Source: Candidatus Palauibacter poriticola
GTDB taxonomy: Bacteria > Gemmatimonadota > Gemmatimonadetes > Palauibacterales > Palauibacteraceae
Direction: 5' to 3'
DNA length: 41,730 nucleotides
Assembly (NCBI GenBank): GCA_012270965.1
Contig: JAAXHJ010000043.1
Span: 1-41,730, forward strand
In this document: positions 39,845 to 41,730 of the stretch, in pieces
Numbering within the stretch: the stretch's first letter is position 1
How the letters are laid out: each line of letters begins with the position of its first letter
The notes under the pieces: model-generated
Database searches by the model: none
Told to the model about the DNA's origin: nothing
What the model saw: only the letters and a program-made list of their open reading frames with translations
Translations under genes and position numbers: made by a program

Positions 39845-41149
39845 TCAGGGAACCAATCCCTCCAGGGCGTCCGGGTCGCGGGGGAGGGCATCGGTCAGAA
39901 CCTCGGCGCCGTCCTCGGTGACGAGGATGACCTCTTCCACGAACACCGAAACGCCGAGGTCGTGGTTGTAGTACCACTGTTCGACGGTGAACACCATTCC
40001 GGGCGCGAGCGGTTCGTCGAGAAGAGCCGGATCTCCCGTAGAAAGCCCGATATGGTGGCCGAAGAAGGAGGGCGTCTGCATGTACGCCTCCTCCTCATCG
40101 GGGATCGCATCGTACGCCACCCGCGTGAGTTCGCGCAGGGTGGCGCCGGGGCGCACGGCCGCGATCACGGCCTCCGCGGCCCGCGTGCTTACGAGGAGCT
40201 TCTGCCGCTGGATTTGGGTGAAGGCGCCGTTCGCCGGGAAGGTGCGTCCCACGTCGCTCACGTACCCGTTGACCTCGCATCCCACGTCGAAGATCACGAG
40301 GTCGCCGTCTTGCAGCCGCCGGTTGCGTCGGTCGTAGTGCGCCGCGAGGACGCGCCACGGCCACAGGCTGTTCGGACCCGACTTGATGATCGGCGTGAAC
40401 GGGATGGACTGGGCGCCCGCACGCCGGCAGGCGCGCTCGAACTCGCCCTGGAGCGTGCGCTCGCCGACCCCCGTCCGAACGCGGGCGGCGGCGGTCCGGA
40501 TACCGGCCATGGTGGCGTCCGCCGCACGCCGCATGCGCATGATCTCGGCGGGTGACTTCACCATGCGCAGGCGAGCGACGACCTCGAAGGCATTGACGAG
40601 TTCGGCCTCCGGGTGGTCGTCCCGGAGGCGCCGGATGAGGGAAGCGGTGGCGTCGAGGCTGCCGACGAGCGGCACGACCGGATCGGGGACGGTCCCCGGC
40701 GCGCCGGCGTTGACCCTGAGCACCCCGCCCGTCTCCACGCGCTCGCGCAGGAAGCCATCGAGTTCGGTAATGTCCCGGTAGTCGTCGGCGCCCCCGATGC
40801 CGCGGATCTGGTAGTCCTCGAGCAGCGGGCGCCCCGGAAAGTCGTTCGGCCGGCCCGGGTTCTCGAAGCGCGGATCCCGCTGCGGCATGAAGAGGATCGA
40901 AACGTCCCGGCCAGCATCCAGCACAAGCATCGAGCGAGGGACTTCCAGCCCGGTCAGATACCAGAAGTCTTCGAGCTGCCGGAAGGTCTCGCCGTGCGTG
41001 ATGCCGTCCGATGAGGGAACGAGCAGAAGACCGCCCCCGGTGGCGCGCAGGCCGTCGAGGATGCGGTTGCGTCGAAACTCGTACTCCTGAGGGCGAAAGC
41101 CCGGCCGAACCCATTCCGTGTAGCGCTGCTCGGGCTTACAGCAAGCAAT
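39845..41149 (-). CDS. M24 family metallopeptidase lacking a canonical start
   Basis: The first ATG in frame is at 40930 (361 aa product), but family-like sequence extends upstream: WVRPGFRPQEYEFRRNRILD, GLLLVPSSDGITHGETFRQL and EDFWYLTGLEVPRS. In that extension, open to the stop at 41150-41152, there is no ATG, GTG or TTG. The upstream end and any signal peptide appear to have been removed where the repeat-bearing DNA begins. The catalytic domain is complete: FDVGCEVNGYVSDVGRTF (two Asp), FFGHHIGLSTGD (His), MVFTVEQWYY (Glu) and VFVEEVILVTEDG (Glu). It is probably an Xaa-Pro peptidase-type enzyme, 5'-truncated. Confidence 0.78.
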   Translation of the reverse strand: MACCKPEQRYTEWVRPGFRPQEYEFRRNRILDGLRATGGGLLLVPSSDGITHGETFRQLEDFWYLTGLEVPRSMLVLDAGRDVSILFMPQRDPRFENPGRPNDFPGRPLLEDYQIRGIGGADDYRDITELDGFLRERVETGGVLRVNAGAPGTVPDPVVPLVGSLDATASLIRRLRDDHPEAELVNAFEVVARLRMVKSPAEIMRMRRAADATMAGIRTAAARVRTGVGERTLQGEFERACRRAGAQSIPFTPIIKSGPNSLWPWRVLAAHYDRRNRRLQDGDLVIFDVGCEVNGYVSDVGRTFPANGAFTQIQRQKLLVSTRAAEAVIAAVRPGATLRELTRVAYDAIPDEEEAYMQTPSFFGHHIGLSTGDPALLDEPLAPGMVFTVEQWYYNHDLGVSVFVEEVILVTEDGAEVLTDALPRDPDALEGLVP

Positions 41150-41460
41150 CTACGGGGCACGGCGCGGGCTGCGGAAAACGATGGCAAAGGGGGGCGACGA
41201 TGGGACATTTCCCCGAGCCGGCTGGCGGTGGCGGTGCTGGCCGGGACGCGGGACCGGGCGGAGGCAAGTGAGGGATGGGGTGTCCCGATGGACAGGCAAA
41301 ACGCGCTGCGGAATCCGAACCGGGTTGCTCCCCGTTGTTGCACGCCGAATCCGGTTCGGGTTGCTCCGCAGTCGCAAGCGGATATAGAGGTTTCGATTAC
41401 GAAAGCAAATCTCCGGGATGGTGGTCGGGGCCGTGAGGCGCTCTCGCCCGTCCGTGTCCG
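41150..41460. other. Intergenic stretch with an imperfect 20-bp direct repeat
   Basis: No recognisable gene. Two similar blocks, AATCCGAACCGGGTTGCTCC (41312-41331) and AATCCGGTTCGGGTTGCTCC (41348-41367), lie close together. An A/T-rich patch (GGATATAGAGGTTTCGATTACG) around 41380 could hold a promoter facing the primase-like fragment, but this is weak. Confidence 0.4.
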
Positions 41461-41463
41461 GAG

Positions 41464-41730
41464 GTGGTGGCGGCCTGCGAGCGGCTCGGGCTCGAGCTCC
41501 GGCGGCCCGGTGGGGAGTGGTCGGGGCCGTGTCCCCGGTGCGGCGGCCGCGACCGCTTCCACGTCCGCGAGGGGCGAACCCCTCGAGGCCGCGCTGGTCC
41601 ATTGCCGGGCGTGTTCTGGCGGACCGGGGGGCGGACCCGTCCCCGGTGTTCGAGGCTGCTCGGGCTCGGGGCCGCCCGCGCTCCGGTCTCCGGCCTCCGG
41701 ATGTGGCGCGGCCAAGTCTTCGACGGCCGG
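41464..41730 (+). pseudogene. Second primase-like zinc-finger fragment, partial at window edge
   Basis: The frame VVAACERLGLELRRPGGEWS then GPCPRCGGRDRFHVREG shows the first Cys pair (CPRC) and the DRFHV strand of CHC2-type primase zinc fingers. The second pair (ALVHCRACSGG) is in the next frame, so a frameshift separates them near 41585. The fragment ends in the right copy of the 41-bp repeat and runs off the window, so a full gene could lie beyond. Confidence 0.4.
41690..41730 (+). repeat. 41-bp direct repeat, right copy
   Basis: Identical to 32565-32605, same orientation. It is cut by the window end, so the real repeat may be longer. Confidence 0.9.

Overview
The window is 41.7 kb of high-GC bacterial DNA with densely packed genes. 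The gene content suggests a Gram-negative, probably Gemmatimonadota-like organism: several secreted amidohydrolases, Tat- and Sec-exported M1/M24 peptidases, a PorV/PorQ-like outer-membrane protein, a six-bladed beta-propeller remnant, and ATGA/GTGA/TTGA stop-start couplings. That lineage is an inference from gene families; no rRNA or other phylogenetic marker is present. The many truncated genes fit a genome undergoing reduction, for example in a host-associated bacterium, but this is also inference.

Left part (1-23 kb), mostly metabolic and exported proteins. An ABC exporter (ATPase and ABC-2 permease) is translationally coupled to an exported amidohydrolase carrying a C-terminal CIA30-like domain. 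Next come a DUF4143 AAA ATPase with its own AT-rich, apparently leaderless promoter, two divergent exported amidohydrolases, and an NCS2-type permease with an unusual histidine-kinase-like ATPase tail. An M1 aminopeptidase follows, then a Tat-exported FAD oxidoreductase coupled to an alpha/beta-hydrolase lipoprotein, an SRPBCC protein, a PorV-like barrel with an aminotransferase, an exported M24 peptidase, a squalene/phytoene-synthase-like protein coupled to a 76-residue unknown, and a fourth amidohydrolase. Remnants of a retropepsin-like protease and an HNH nuclease lie between them. Together the intact genes point to scavenging and processing of peptides, cyclic amides and amine-containing compounds in the cell envelope.

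Middle part (23-32.4 kb), accessory. A three-gene cluster (261-residue unknown, small acidic antitoxin-like protein, MazF/PemK toxin) abuts a membrane-fused spermidine-synthase-like gene that has no canonical start codon where its homology begins. Then follow an orphan AbrB-type antitoxin, DUF2461, SRPBCC, a propeller pseudogene, a class-C beta-lactamase-like hydrolase, tRNA-Ala(TGC), a scar joining an integrase fragment to a helicase fragment, a RelB/DinJ-YafQ toxin-antitoxin pair and the C-terminal end of an MmeI-like methyltransferase.

Right part (32.4-41.7 kb). A 41-bp perfect direct repeat (32565-32605 and 41690-41730), each copy next to a primase-like zinc-finger fragment, brackets a Tat-exported gluconate-2-dehydrogenase-like subunit 3 and GMC flavoprotein pair, a HipB regulator with truncated HipA, a DUF1684 lipoprotein, a Fic protein, a translationally coupled HNH nuclease-MazG pair and an M24 peptidase that has lost its start. 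The HNH-MazG pair and the 261-residue/antitoxin/MazF cluster are the best candidates for little-described defence or stress modules.
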